From Thermoplasmata archaeon (lineage in GTDB: Archaea > Thermoplasmatota > Thermoplasmata > GCA-020350865), in NCBI GenBank assembly GCA_020348445.1, contig CP070751.1, positions 951,416 to 997,350 of the forward strand: 45,935 nucleotides of DNA, given 5' to 3'. Below the pieces are notes generated by a model. It had not been told where the DNA came from and did no database searches. It saw only the letters and a program-made list of their open reading frames with translations. A program made the position numbers and the translations under genes. This document shows, piece by piece, positions 17,257 through 26,193 of the stretch. Each line of letters opens with the position of its first letter. Position 1 is the first letter of the stretch.

Positions 17257-19263
17257 TTACAATGGAACTTCCCAGATGCACTCTTCTTTGGAATGAATGT
17301 AGTATCCCTTTCCAATCTCAAAATAATCAGATTCCCCTAGCTTTTTCCATTTCTGGGTTTTGCCATTATAGGCCCAGATGGCATCGACATGCATTCCAAA
17401 CGTGAGGTTGTTCAAACCTTCTGTTCTGTTGTAGTTCGATAGAGAAGGATAGCCCACCATGTTCCATCCTGGATAGAGTGTTATGGTTTGGTTTTCTTTT
17501 GGTTCCGAACCATTGTAAACAAAAATCGTTTCCCCCAATTGGATGATATGAACCCAAAAGCCCATTTTTTCATTTATATAAAATAGATCGTTTCCGCTGA
17601 GCTTGCCCACCTTATAGTGCTTCCAGGGATCAGCAGAATCAGTTGGATCATACCATTGAACAGCATCATAATATCCGTCAATATCCTCAAGAACGGTAAT
17701 CAGATCCTGATCTTCCTGGATAAACGGTATCGATACGAGATTCCAGCCGCATGATAAATATGTGAAATTGGCTGCGAACATCGCCTCAAGCTCCAGGTCC
17801 ATGTAGGCGTCGGAGGATCCAGCAGTGTTGTAGACATAGACCGCCAGTGTATTTGCCCCAATTTGAAATGCACCTGAGGATACGTCAACGACCCTGTTCC
17901 AGTAATCGAACTCGTGATCATTCCCCAGATCATCGTCGATAATCACTCCATTGAGATACACCCGGGCGCAGTTGTCAGAGGCAACCTTTACCCTGGCCGA
18001 TATCACCTCTAGCCCAGGATCTATTGAAAATGTCTTTCGAAAGTAATAGCTGCCGTTGTTGTCATTTAAAACTGTGCCGTAAGATTCGTTGTCCCCAAAA
18101 CCGAATGCCGTCCAGCCCAGAAGCCAGTCGCTGTCATCAAATCCCTCCTCGAACCATTCTGGAGTTGACGGAGGCTGTGGATATGTCTCATTGTAGAGCC
18201 ACTCTTCACCAGATGAAACAAGTGTAACCTCCTCGGTTTTAGGAGGCGCACCGGGATACGGACCGTCTAAGGCAAGCACGCGGAAGGCACTTAGGGGAAT
18301 GGGATCAACAGTGTTTGACTGCAGAATCCCGCCCCAACCTGCAGTGCCCTCGTACTCTGCATATATCTTTGGACGTCCCGCATTATCAATTACTATCATA
18401 CCGTAGTCCTGCAGGGCGTGGGCTATGATCTTGCCAACCTCGTCCAGTCCCCAGGCATCAAAATCCGTGTCATCGAGGGTAGGATCCAGCTGCAGACGTG
18501 CTCCCTCGGGAAGATCGGGGGGAAAGGTTCCCAGACCATCGCTTTTTGTTGCGGGAAAGACATAGGTGTCTGCAGGGTAATCGTACGCAAAGGCGATAGC
18601 GTGATCGATGTGAGCCCGGTCTATCTCCCAGGGGCGTATAAGTCCCGCGAGGTAGGGGACACCGGCACCGCGGCTGGCGAAACCGTCGGGCGGAACACCA
18701 TAGAAGGTGGTATTGTAGTGGTACCCGTTTGTCACATTCCAGGTCCCGTTAACATTCTCTGAGGCGTGGTAGAAACCCCATTCATCCCCTGTTTCCGGAT
18801 TCCACATTACGATCTGTGCATCGGTTCCCGCTGATTCCTCGGCACCGTCTGGAATGGGGACCTGGATTGAGCCGCCACCCTGGTTCCATAGAGTATCATC
18901 GTTTACGACGTGACTGAACCATCCGCCAATGTACACCGTCTTAAGGGGCGTCGAAGAGTTGACCTCGTAGACCGGATAGGTGTACTGCGTGGGATCAGAA
19001 GAGAGGGTTTCAGCGCCAAATTCGGCTATCAGAGCAGAACTGTTTGGATCTATTGGTGGATTTGGGCCCAGGAGTGTATTCCATGGACTCGTATCACGGT
19101 ACGGGCGGATCTGTGTCTGCTGTGCTCTTGCCGAGCCGATCCAAAAATTACCTGGGGGTATTATGGAAAGAATGAACAATAATATAAGAGCTAGCACCGA
19201 TAAAAAACGAAATCTCGACTCTTTATTATGGTTTGTTAAAAATGACCCTACCATGATTCCCAT
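17257..19263 (-). CDS. Secreted protein with galactose-binding-like domain and GWN/WEVPL C-terminal domain
   Basis: The 668-residue product starts at ATG 19263, placed by a TATA box (TTTATATCC, 19285-19293) 26 bases upstream, so the transcript is probably leaderless. After a signal segment, residues about 50-370 form a domain with IDHAIAFAY, VFPATKSDG, GARLQLDP and ALQDYGMIVIDNAG motifs. I have the impression of a secreted actinobacterial family without known function, but this is not certain. Residues about 375-500 look like a galactose-binding jelly roll (ARVYLNGVIIDDD, NTLAVYVYN). The last 168 residues (17257 to about 17763) are the shared GWN/WEVPL domain. Directly after the stop lies a short piece of the right end of the G-rich repeat (GAGGGGATGCAG near 17239). 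It is probably exported and binds or processes polysaccharide. Confidence 0.85.
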   Translation of the reverse strand: MGIMVGSFLTNHNKESRFRFLSVLALILLFILSIIPPGNFWIGSARAQQTQIRPYRDTSPWNTLLGPNPPIDPNSSALIAEFGAETLSSDPTQYTYPVYEVNSSTPLKTVYIGGWFSHVVNDDTLWNQGGGSIQVPIPDGAEESAGTDAQIVMWNPETGDEWGFYHASENVNGTWNVTNGYHYNTTFYGVPPDGFASRGAGVPYLAGLIRPWEIDRAHIDHAIAFAYDYPADTYVFPATKSDGLGTFPPDLPEGARLQLDPTLDDTDFDAWGLDEVGKIIAHALQDYGMIVIDNAGRPKIYAEYEGTAGWGGILQSNTVDPIPLSAFRVLALDGPYPGAPPKTEEVTLVSSGEEWLYNETYPQPPSTPEWFEEGFDDSDWLLGWTAFGFGDNESYGTVLNDNNGSYYFRKTFSIDPGLEVISARVKVASDNCARVYLNGVIIDDDLGNDHEFDYWNRVVDVSSGAFQIGANTLAVYVYNTAGSSDAYMDLELEAMFAANFTYLSCGWNLVSIPFIQEDQDLITVLEDIDGYYDAVQWYDPTDSADPWKHYKVGKLSGNDLFYINEKMGFWVHIIQLGETIFVYNGSEPKENQTITLYPGWNMVGYPSLSNYNRTEGLNNLTFGMHVDAIWAYNGKTQKWKKLGESDYFEIGKGYYIHSKEECIWEVPL

Positions 19264-19488
19264 CAATGCATAATTATATTGTCTGGATATAAACCTTACG
19301 TTACAATTATCATTGTACCATATATATCCAGAATCCGATGGTGACGGAATTTTGAGGTTTTGAGGATTCTATGAGGTGTGGTGGACTTTTTTGTCCCAAA
19401 TAGAGGATTTTTACCCATGGTTCTTAAGGAAGGTTGAAAAAGATCATGGGTAATAATGAAAATAAAAGGAATATTTGAAGAAAAATGT

Positions 19489-19947
19489 TCACTTAAAATG
19501 TCTGCTTCTCCTGTAGGATTCCAAGGTTTCAATTGCTTTGATGGATTTTCTTGAATCAATGGGCTGAAACACAGCCGAAACCCGAGAAGTGAGCATATAG
19601 GCGATTATGCCTGCACTGATCAGCACAATCAAAATCCCTCTAACGGTATCAGATAACATCACAATAATACCATGGATTACTACAATAATGCAGAGAACTA
19701 TGAGAAGGTTCCTGCCCCATGAGGAGGACTTTAGGATACTGGCTCCTGAGGTCAGAATCAGGATGCTGAAGGCTATGATAACATATAAGTGGTGACTTTC
19801 CGATTCTAAAAACTGAAGGATCCCGTCATTCCAGAATTTACCTCCATAGAAAAGAACATACACTGATATTGCGATAAAGATCAGTGACAATACCCACAGT
19901 ATATAGGCCAGTAGTGAGAGTGTTAAAGGTTTGTCATAATCGACCAT
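19489..19947 (-). CDS. Four-helix integral membrane protein of unknown function
   Basis: The 152-residue product has four hydrophobic segments (about 9-35, 50-72, 80-98 and 103-122) and a short basic tail. No family was recognised. The ATG at 19947 is supported by a TATA box (TTTTATA, 19971-19978) 27 bases upstream, which gives a leaderless start. It is a single gene between a secreted protein and a winged-helix regulator and shares no operon with either. Confidence 0.75.
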   Translation of the reverse strand: MVDYDKPLTLSLLAYILWVLSLIFIAISVYVLFYGGKFWNDGILQFLESESHHLYVIIAFSILILTSGASILKSSSWGRNLLIVLCIIVVIHGIIVMLSDTVRGILIVLISAGIIAYMLTSRVSAVFQPIDSRKSIKAIETLESYRRSRHFK

Positions 19948-20523
19948 TATATTGTATATTCCCTCTGCACTATAAAATAATTTGTGCTATAGTTGAAGTA
20001 AGAGATGCTTATGGGGCATCCATGGTTAAAAAAAAGTCCTTTTTCCTTATTTTTGGGGGTAATTTAAATCCTTACCTTCCAGTTTCGTAAGTTAGCTTAC
20101 CGTACAAACCATCTTATACTCTAAAGTATATTACAGTGATGAAAGGTGTTACTCAGTGATTGAGAAAATCAACTTGAGAAACAATGAAGAATTTTTCAAA
20201 GATCCACTACACATATTTCACTGACACTTTCTGCACAAGTTTTTACCTTCCACCTTTCAGGAGATGGTAGGAATGACTAGGGATGGTCATAGAGAATATA
20301 GGATTATAAGGAAAGTATATGATGTATATGTTAAGCCATGTACCTACTGGAAAATGAAATAGGAAAAAAACTGAAATACCCGTAAATGGTACAGATTCCC
20401 TGATTGGAGTCGATATTGAAAAGCCCTTGCATCTTATGTATTTGGAAATCGCATTCTAGATTTAGGGTACATTTACGGTTCGATGTCATACGCAGATTGT
20501 TCCACAATTAGGAGGAAATCATA
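19948..20523. other. Gene-poor region, possibly holding decayed coding sequence
   Basis: This is 576 bases without a convincing gene. A 29-codon frame near 20273-20362 (ATG ACT AGG start after AGGAG, ending TAG) and a stretch near 20422-20510 that reads RILDLGYIYGS resemble broken pieces of larger genes; the second recalls motif I of SAM-dependent methyltransferases. Stops and frame changes interrupt both. The end of the region holds the strong ribosome binding site GGAGG (20511-20515) of the next gene. Confidence 0.35.
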
Positions 20524-20853
20524 TTGGTTTCAAAAACAAAAAGGCGAAAGAACCATGAAGCAGTAATTGAAATTGACAAACTACTGCATGAGCCTGCCAG
20601 ATTGAAGATAATGTCAAAGATCTATAATATGGACAGTGCAGATTATCTCGTATTGAAAAAGCAAACAGGTCTTTCCTCTGGAAACCTCTCGGCACACCTG
20701 ACAAAGCTGGAAAAGGCAGGTTACTTGAATATTGAAAAGAAATTTCGGGGAAGAAGACCTCATACGACATTGAAGATCACCAAAAAAGGCAGGGATGCAT
20801 TCTCCTCCTACAAGAAGAAGATAATTTCTGTATTCGAGGATAATTCTGAATGA
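20524..20853 (+). CDS. Winged-helix transcriptional regulator (HTH_34 / MarR-like)
   Basis: The 109-residue product is one winged helix: HEPARLKIMSKIY (helix 1), a helix-turn-helix around LKKQTGLSSGNLSAHLTKLEKAGYL, and a wing around FRGRRPHTTLKITKKGR. This matches the small archaeal and bacterial HTH_34 family, whose members bind DNA as dimers. TTG 20524 is the start because GGAGG at 20511-20515 lies eight bases before it and no ATG fits better. It has no operon partner; the nearest gene (20956-23433) converges on it. Its targets are unknown. Confidence 0.9.
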   Translation: MVSKTKRRKNHEAVIEIDKLLHEPARLKIMSKIYNMDSADYLVLKKQTGLSSGNLSAHLTKLEKAGYLNIEKKFRGRRPHTTLKITKKGRDAFSSYKKKIISVFEDNSE

Positions 20854-20900
20854 TTGAACCTTTTTTAATGCCATATCTGATTTATCATTTTACCACTATT

Positions 20901-20955
20901 TGAGGTCCAATACTGTGGGTGGATTTGGGAGCCACCTCTCGGATTTGGCATGCCC
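20901..20955 (+). repeat. Left-module fragment joined to half of the palindromic repeat
   Basis: GAGGTCCAATACTGTGGGTGG (split as GAGGTCCAATA and TGTGGGTGG) followed by TTTGGGAGCC and CTCTCGGATTTGGCATGCC matches the arrangement at 25951-26016. The palindromic half (20936-20954) ends directly at the stop codon of the WEVPL-domain gene, two bases away. Confidence 0.5.
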
Positions 20956-23433
20956 TTACAACGGAACTTCCCAGGTGCACTCGGATTTGGCGTGGATGTA
21001 ATATCCTTTTCCGGGTTCAAAATAATCTGAGGGCCCTAGCTTTTTGTACTTTGGTTCTGCAGCGTTGTAAGTTAGGATGGAATCCACATGAGTCCCAAAG
21101 ATGATATTGTTCAAGCCTTCTGTTCTGTTGTGGTTTCTGAGAGATGGGTAGCCTACCATGTTCCATCCTGGGTGGAGAGTGATGGTCTGGTTTTGGGTTA
21201 GTTGGGTGCCATTGTATATGAAAATCGTGTCTCCTGGTCGAGTGATGTGAATCCAGAAGCCCTGTGTTTCGTTTAGCTCGAACAAATCGTTTCCGTAGGG
21301 TTTACTTACTTTATGGTGCTTCCATGGATCATTTGAATCCTTACTATCATGCCATTGGACCGCATCATACAATCCGTCAATGGAGTCAAGAACATTAGGT
21401 AAATCCTGCTCTGTTTGGATCATTGGTACAGAAATCAGGTTCCAGCCCTGCTTTAGAATAGTGTAGTTACCAAGTGTGCTTTCCCTTATTAAAATTACTC
21501 CTTGCCCACCCATTAATTCTATCGTCTCAGCAGGTGTGCCAAGGATTCCATCTGCATTTAACAGACTGTAATTTCCGTCGAGATCATAAGCGATAGTTGT
21601 ATTATCACCGGCATTAAATGGATTTCTAAGCAGAACCGTGGCATTTTGAAAATCTCGGGAAAATACTGTATACTTATCATAACTGCCAGTGGTCAGATGA
21701 AAATCATCGAACCATGCCGTGCCGGTACCATCTTTAATTCTATATTTTATATTACCTTCCGTGTCTGAACCGGTAGTAAAGGTCATGCTGTAGAACGTCC
21801 AATCAGTGGTGTCCTTAACCACTATCCAGGAATCGCTTTCCTGCAAATCACTAAACTCATAAATATATATCTGAGCACCTTGGCCCGTTACATTCTCTGT
21901 TTTTATTCGTCCGCTGAGTGTGTAGGTCGCATATGGTTCTAATGAAACAGATTGCCAATTAATATTATTGATCTCTGTATCCGATTGGATTTTCACTGAG
22001 TAGTTACCTTCATATTTTATATCAGGATCCAATTCCACAGGTTCTGCTGCCACCCAATAATCCGGATTTCCATCGGAATCATCATCTATGTCAAAGTCCC
22101 CGTTGATAAGGATGTTGTTGGTTTCCTTGGTGTAACCAGAGCTATCATCGAAAATGTAGTATGAGCCCAAGGGCTGGCCGATATCGTAGTTTATGGCGTC
22201 AAACCATTTCTCCTCATCCAAACTGTAACCACCATGAACTCCATAGCCGTAATAGGTATGGTTACCATGAACAAGATAATAAAGGGCAAGACTGTAGAGT
22301 TGATCCCTCTCAAGAGTTACACCTTCAATATAATAATCAGGTCTGTTGGGATTGGCGATCTCATCATAAATCGGATTGTATTGAATCAACTGTATATTCC
22401 CTTTTTCATCCCTATCAATTATCGTATCCAGTTTTGCAGGGTCAATTGATGTGGTAATTCTTGCCCAGTTTTCATATTCACTACCTGATATTATTATCGG
22501 ATCCGAGTACCAACCGTTTCCCACTATGATCGTTCCATTTGGCAAGGAGCTCTTTAGATCTGAAAGAAGAGTCTTTATGTCTGCAGTATAGTTGCTCACA
22601 ACAGGGTATTCGAGAACTTCTGTATCGCCTTGAACTGCTGGCGTAGTACGCAGTGTATCGAGAAAAAGACCATCATATCCCTCATTCTCTTCCAGTATTT
22701 TAGGAGCATAATAATTAACAATGAAATCCAGGTAATCATCATTACCGATATTCATCACATAATCTGTTGGTGGACCCCAATAATATATTGGAATTCTTGA
22801 TTCATTCTTGTATCTTGCACTTGCATTGGGATTTGCACGGCTGGCAAACTCGGTATCGTTGACGTGATAATCGCCATTTAGGTCATTCACTGGGTCCCAC
22901 CCAGGAACCAGCTTGGTAACCTTTGGATCCAGCTCCAGTGGTTCCCCCAAGGTATAATTGACATCCTCTTTTGCATGAAGGAACATATCCTCTAGTTCAT
23001 TAGAAGTCAAATTATGCAAATCGCAATAGTCGAGGAGAGCCTGATATTTTTGATTAGAAGCCCCCGCAACCATGGTTCCAAAATAATCATAGAGCAGATT
23101 GATATTATTTGGCTTCTGATGCTCCCCCACTCTACCCATTCCGAAATCTATAATAACATCAAAATGTTGGCCCAAAAATTCATCTGAACTCCCTCCATTT
23201 ATGAAGGTTCTTATATGACTTCTAAGTGGTGTAAAATTACCCTCGGCTGTCCCGTTATCCCCCCTAGTCCCAGTCCTACCGTAACTGGAGTCCTCTGAAG
23301 GAGTTGTTACCTCTTCCTCGATAGGAGGTACAGCAGTCCTTTCAATGTTAAAATGTAATATAAACAACAATGCTATCGAGATTATCATTACTCTTTTAAA
23401 TATTCCCGTACGTATTTCTTTAATTCTATCCAT
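20956..23433 (-). CDS. Secreted putative glycoside hydrolase (GHL15-like) with carbohydrate-binding module and GWN/WEVPL domain
   Basis: The 825-residue product has an N-terminal membrane or signal segment (about 14-32). A catalytic-like TIM-barrel region (about 75-430) with FDVIIDFGMG, YDGLFLDTLRT and GTIIVGNGWYS resembles hypothetical glycoside hydrolase family GHL15. A CBM4/9-like module follows (about 465-610; NILINGDFDIDDDSDGNPDYW to WFDDFHL). Next are a small beta domain typical of the C-terminus of such hydrolases (about 615-655) and the shared GWN/WEVPL domain (about 658-825; 20956-21462). The Asp in YDGLFLD is the likely barrel-end acidic residue. It is probably an exported polysaccharide-active enzyme, but activity is unproven for the family. 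Confidence 0.85.
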   Translation of the reverse strand: MDRIKEIRTGIFKRVMIISIALLFILHFNIERTAVPPIEEEVTTPSEDSSYGRTGTRGDNGTAEGNFTPLRSHIRTFINGGSSDEFLGQHFDVIIDFGMGRVGEHQKPNNINLLYDYFGTMVAGASNQKYQALLDYCDLHNLTSNELEDMFLHAKEDVNYTLGEPLELDPKVTKLVPGWDPVNDLNGDYHVNDTEFASRANPNASARYKNESRIPIYYWGPPTDYVMNIGNDDYLDFIVNYYAPKILEENEGYDGLFLDTLRTTPAVQGDTEVLEYPVVSNYTADIKTLLSDLKSSLPNGTIIVGNGWYSDPIIISGSEYENWARITTSIDPAKLDTIIDRDEKGNIQLIQYNPIYDEIANPNRPDYYIEGVTLERDQLYSLALYYLVHGNHTYYGYGVHGGYSLDEEKWFDAINYDIGQPLGSYYIFDDSSGYTKETNNILINGDFDIDDDSDGNPDYWVAAEPVELDPDIKYEGNYSVKIQSDTEINNINWQSVSLEPYATYTLSGRIKTENVTGQGAQIYIYEFSDLQESDSWIVVKDTTDWTFYSMTFTTGSDTEGNIKYRIKDGTGTAWFDDFHLTTGSYDKYTVFSRDFQNATVLLRNPFNAGDNTTIAYDLDGNYSLLNADGILGTPAETIELMGGQGVILIRESTLGNYTILKQGWNLISVPMIQTEQDLPNVLDSIDGLYDAVQWHDSKDSNDPWKHHKVSKPYGNDLFELNETQGFWIHITRPGDTIFIYNGTQLTQNQTITLHPGWNMVGYPSLRNHNRTEGLNNIIFGTHVDSILTYNAAEPKYKKLGPSDYFEPGKGYYIHAKSECTWEVPL

Positions 23434-23580
23434 CTAAACCAATTAATATATAACCATTTCATATAACAATGTTTGTATACTCTTTTCATTTGTAATAATC
23501 AAAAAAGGTGTCATCCTCCTAATCCCGTTTCTAAAGGTCATTTTATCCTCCTGACTTCCATTTTTATAGAGATAGGAAGT

Positions 23581-23693
23581 AAGATGGGGGCTAGGAGTGT
23601 GGGGAATTTGGTGGTGGATCGAGAAAACCAGGGGAGTCGGGAGGATGTTTTGGGGGTGGGAAAGGGGGGAGGAGGAGGGGATGCGGCGTCCCT
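23581..23693 (+). repeat. G-rich dispersed repeat, copy 1
   Basis: This is the first full copy of the roughly 105-bp repeat found nine times to the right edge, always with the G-rich strand on plus. The conserved blocks are GGGGAATTTGG, CCAGGGGAGTCGGGAGG and GGAAAGGGGGGAGGAGG, followed by GGGGATGCGG. It lies between the promoter side of the GHL15-like gene and the 3' end of the cupin operon. Purine runs give it strong G-quadruplex potential. Confidence 0.85.
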
Positions 23694-23733
23694 TTACAAT
23701 GGAACTTCCCAGGTGCACTCGGATTTGGTATGC
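23694..23733 (-). pseudogene. Orphan tail of the WEVPL C-terminal domain
   Basis: On the minus strand these bases read TKSECTWEVPL followed by TAA. This matches the last codons of the 20956-23433 product, but no domain precedes it. The stop abuts the right end of G-rich repeat copy 1 just as at 40.8 kb. Upstream the match breaks inside CACTCGGATTTGG, which continues as the palindromic repeat (TATGCCAACTCTGGGAGG, to about 23746). It is therefore a deletion or recombination remnant. Confidence 0.6.
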
Positions 23734-23891
23734 CAACTCTGGGAGGTGGGGGCGGTTTATGTAGGCCCAAAAAGGGGATAACCTTCAACTAGTTTCTCTT
23801 CAAGGTATGTATCCCGATACCATCACCTTTGCCTCGTTTCATTTTCCCCCTACTTTCTTTAACCCTCTCGGAGTTCAATTTATTCATCTTC

Positions 23892-24209
23892 TTATAAATA
23901 ATCTTCCCTAGGTGGAGAAAAAAAGGTTACCTCCTTCGAGTCTTCCAGCGCATTTATACTATGTTCTGTTCCTCCAGGTATTGAATAACTATCTCCTGCC
24001 TGGAGGATTTCGTTATACTCGTCGAACTTCATCTGTATCTTTCCAGAAATCACATATCCGCTTTGTTCATGCGGATGGCTGTGAAAAGACACATGATCGC
24101 CCGCTTTGTAGTTCATTTTTGTGACCATCGATTTCTCGCCTACACTAAGCACATCGAATGAAATCCCTAAGAATCTCCCTTTTTTAGCATCTTCCTTTTT
24201 TACTATCAT
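23892..24209 (-). CDS. Cupin-domain protein (third gene of cupin operon)
   Basis: The 105-residue product is a single small cupin barrel. Motif 1 is G-x5-HSHPHEQSGYVISG (His-x-His with Glu-like partner) and motif 2 is GDSYSIPGGTEHS with its His. These are the usual metal-binding residues, so it can probably bind a divalent metal. It ends SPPREDYL. It follows the other two cupins with a gap of about 50 bases, a probable operon. Cupins of this size act as isomerases, dioxygenases or sensors; the substrate is unknown. Confidence 0.9.
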   Translation of the reverse strand: MIVKKEDAKKGRFLGISFDVLSVGEKSMVTKMNYKAGDHVSFHSHPHEQSGYVISGKIQMKFDEYNEILQAGDSYSIPGGTEHSINALEDSKEVTFFSPPREDYL

Positions 24210-24260
24210 TTTAAACCTCCTTAATGTTCATTGTTTCTTAACCCATATAATTGAATAAAT

Positions 24261-24599
24261 CTACTTTGATTTGTATCTGTCCTTTTGATTAAACAATGTT
24301 AAATCCTTGTAACCCTTTTTTATTTTTGCACTGTGCTTTACACCTTTGGGGATAAAGTAAGTATCTCCTTTTGAATAATTATTCTTCACACCATTAATAT
24401 TCAATTCGAGTTCTCCATCTAATATGACACCCCATTGTGCCTCATGAGAATGCACAGGAATCTCAATATCATTTTCAAAGCTCATAAAGAGAATTTGCCG
24501 ATTTCCGCCTTGAAAAAGGTGTGCTCGAAGTCCCTCAATAGGTATATCTGCTTCGGGTAAGCTTGTAATTATTTCTGGAAAGAAATTTTCTTTTGACAT
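24261..24599 (-). CDS. Cupin-domain protein (second gene of cupin operon)
   Basis: The 112-residue product is a one-domain cupin with motif 1 PVHSHEAQWGVILDGELEL and motif 2 KGDTYFIPKGVKHSA. The two motif-1 histidines and the motif-2 histidine are kept, and a Gln (AQWG) stands near the usual Glu position. Its ATG (24599) lies two bases after the preceding stop (24602), so it is almost certainly co-translated with that cupin. The specific reaction is unknown; three different cupins in one operon may act on successive steps or on one small molecule. Confidence 0.9.
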   Translation of the reverse strand: MSKENFFPEIITSLPEADIPIEGLRAHLFQGGNRQILFMSFENDIEIPVHSHEAQWGVILDGELELNINGVKNNYSKGDTYFIPKGVKHSAKIKKGYKDLTLFNQKDRYKSK

Positions 24600-24601
24600 T
24601 T

Positions 24602-25057
24602 CTATTCCTCCTTTTTGTTTTCTTCATTTGAGAACAGCTTGAGCTTCTCGATAAAATCCTCTCGCACTGGATAGAAGATATCTAGCATTATGAAGGACTT
24701 ATCACCAATGCAGGTGTCACCATGCGGAACATTCCCTGGAATACGGTAGAAATCCCCCTTTTGAACAATTCGTTCCTCGTCCCCAATGCGCAGTTTCGCT
24801 TTGCCAGAGTATACAAATCCAACTTGTTCATGTGGATGAGAGTGCAATGGCACGGTATGACCCGGTAATGTGTCATTGAGTACCATCATCATCCTCTCAC
24901 CATGCAACCCAGTAAGGATCGTTGTTTCCAATCCTATCATCTGAATGAATCTGGGGGCATCCGCAGGGACTATGAAATATGGTACTTCCTTTCGCTTTGC
25001 AACTTTCTGCTTCCAAGTAGGTCTGTCCTTTTTGCACAAATATGTCGATGACATCAT
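24602..25057 (-). CDS. Cupin-domain protein (first gene of cupin operon)
   Basis: The 151-residue product has an N-terminal extension of about 45 residues before one cupin barrel with motif 1 LPGHTVPLHSHPHEQVGFV and motif 2 QKGDFYRIPGNVPHG. The metal-binding His, His, Glu-like and His set is intact, and the C-terminus (FYPVREDF) resembles that of the third cupin (SPPREDYL), so those two are close relatives. It is divergent from the HTH_10 regulator at 25214. A TATA-like TTAACATAAT (25083-25092) lies about 30 bases before the ATG. Confidence 0.9.
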   Translation of the reverse strand: MMSSTYLCKKDRPTWKQKVAKRKEVPYFIVPADAPRFIQMIGLETTILTGLHGERMMMVLNDTLPGHTVPLHSHPHEQVGFVYSGKAKLRIGDEERIVQKGDFYRIPGNVPHGDTCIGDKSFIMLDIFYPVREDFIEKLKLFSNEENKKEE

Positions 25058-25213
25058 TCAAAAGATATAATGCACCAAGAGATTATGTTAATTCTACCGC
25101 CCCACGGAGGCTCTTGAATGCAGGCAAATAGTAATATCGCCAAAGTGCTGGCCCAGTAGCAAACCGCCCCTCGGTGGGAAAATCATTATATATAATCCCT
25201 CAGATTGAGTTTC
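25058..25213. promoter_or_regulatory. Divergent promoter region with duplicated 15-bp operator-like sequence
   Basis: ACCGCCCCACGGAGG (25096-25110) and ACCGCCCCTCGGTGG (25163-25177) are direct copies that differ at two positions, and each contains an imperfect inverted CCGCC/GGTGG. The first lies just upstream of the leftward TATA (25083-25092), the second just upstream of the rightward TATA (25187-25194). The HTH_10 regulator encoded on the right is the obvious candidate to bind both. Confidence 0.55.
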
Positions 25214-25921
25214 ATGCATTTCATAGATACCCGAATTCTTGTGCAACATTTGTGTCCTTTTTGTGACTTCTCCAAAGTCTTCCCAGAAGCAGAGATTTCC
25301 CTTTGGTGTAATCGGTCCAATGAGGTTCTACAGATTACCGCTTCCGACCCATCACATCTCATGGAGATCGTGCAAGCCGCACATGAATACCTTGGTGCAC
25401 ATGAGATATTCAGCGATGACCAATCTGCCTTAACGATGATCAAAGATTGTACTTGTTCAGAGACGGGTTCCGTCGCTGCAATTGCTGATGAATATGGTTG
25501 CTGGATCGTTCCACCTGTGACATATCGAGGTGGCTGGGAGACTCACCGTGTAATCTCATCCGACAATGATTCCATGCGCAAACTCATTACAGAGATCAAG
25601 AAAACTGGAAAGGTCAAGATACTGTCTAAACGTTCTCGAGTTCAGCTCGACGTGATACGGGACATTGGGGTGGTACCCGTACATTTCTTTGAAGGTCTGA
25701 CAGACCGCCAGATTCACGCCCTTGTTGTCGCATACGAAAACGGCCTTTTTGATATCCCTGCTCGAAATAAAATGGATCATGTTGCACTGAAGGAAGAGAT
25801 TTCCCGCTCCACCTTTGGAGAGCATTTACGGAAGGCACAGCTTCAGCTAATGAAGAACTCGTATCCTCTTCTTAAGCTCAAGGACGTCCGCAAGTCTTCG
25901 AAACGTAAGCCTCACGCCTAA
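25214..25921 (+). CDS. HTH_10 family transcriptional regulator (bacterio-opsin activator type)
   Basis: The 235-residue product carries the archaeal HTH_10 domain near its C-terminus (about 160-215): LTDRQIHALVVAYENGLFDIPA, then a helix-turn-helix ending EEISRSTFGEHLRKAQLQLM. The N-terminal 150 residues form the ligand-sensing part often found in this family and include CPFCDF and DCTCSE cysteine pairs that could bind metal or sense redox. ATG 25214 is chosen over TTG 25205 because the TATA box at 25187-25194 lies about 24 bases upstream, consistent with a leaderless transcript. It diverges from the three-cupin operon and probably controls it and itself. A regulator beside cupins suggests control of a small-molecule pathway. 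Confidence 0.92.
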   Translation: MHFIDTRILVQHLCPFCDFSKVFPEAEISLWCNRSNEVLQITASDPSHLMEIVQAAHEYLGAHEIFSDDQSALTMIKDCTCSETGSVAAIADEYGCWIVPPVTYRGGWETHRVISSDNDSMRKLITEIKKTGKVKILSKRSRVQLDVIRDIGVVPVHFFEGLTDRQIHALVVAYENGLFDIPARNKMDHVALKEEISRSTFGEHLRKAQLQLMKNSYPLLKLKDVRKSSKRKPHA

Positions 25922-25934
25922 GCGATTTGTGCAT

Positions 25935-26016
25935 AGTTCTTGTCTTGTTCGAGATCCAATAGTGTGTGGGGTTTTTGGGAGCCGCCACTCGGACTTGGCA
26001 TACCGCTTGTGAGAGG
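25935..26016 (+). repeat. Left-module fragment plus one palindromic repeat unit
   Basis: GAGATCCAATAGTGTG and TTTTTGGGAGCC match the stretch at 20901-20935. They are followed by CACTCGGACTTGGCATACC...GAGAG (25986-26015), one unit of the palindromic repeat. No gene is seen between 25922 and 26285 besides this element and the promoter described next. Confidence 0.5.
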
Positions 26017-26193
26017 TGAAGGGTTTTGGGGATTTGATATCCTTACTCTTTATTCTACATAACTGTCTTTTTATACTCTAGTTAGTTCCAAATGGATTTA
26101 ATTTTATCTATTACCTCAGGGTACCGGGAAGGCTCTAAAATTTCGTGAATTTTTTTTATGATATGATGTAAAATATATCTTAACCGAAACGTT

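Noticed and set aside
20273..20362. 29-codon frame after AGGAG
   Set aside because: Too short and without relatives by eye; treated as part of a decayed region.
20422..20510. RILDLGYIYGS peptide resembling methyltransferase motif I
   Set aside because: No open frame extends on either side, so at most a remnant; the resemblance is short.
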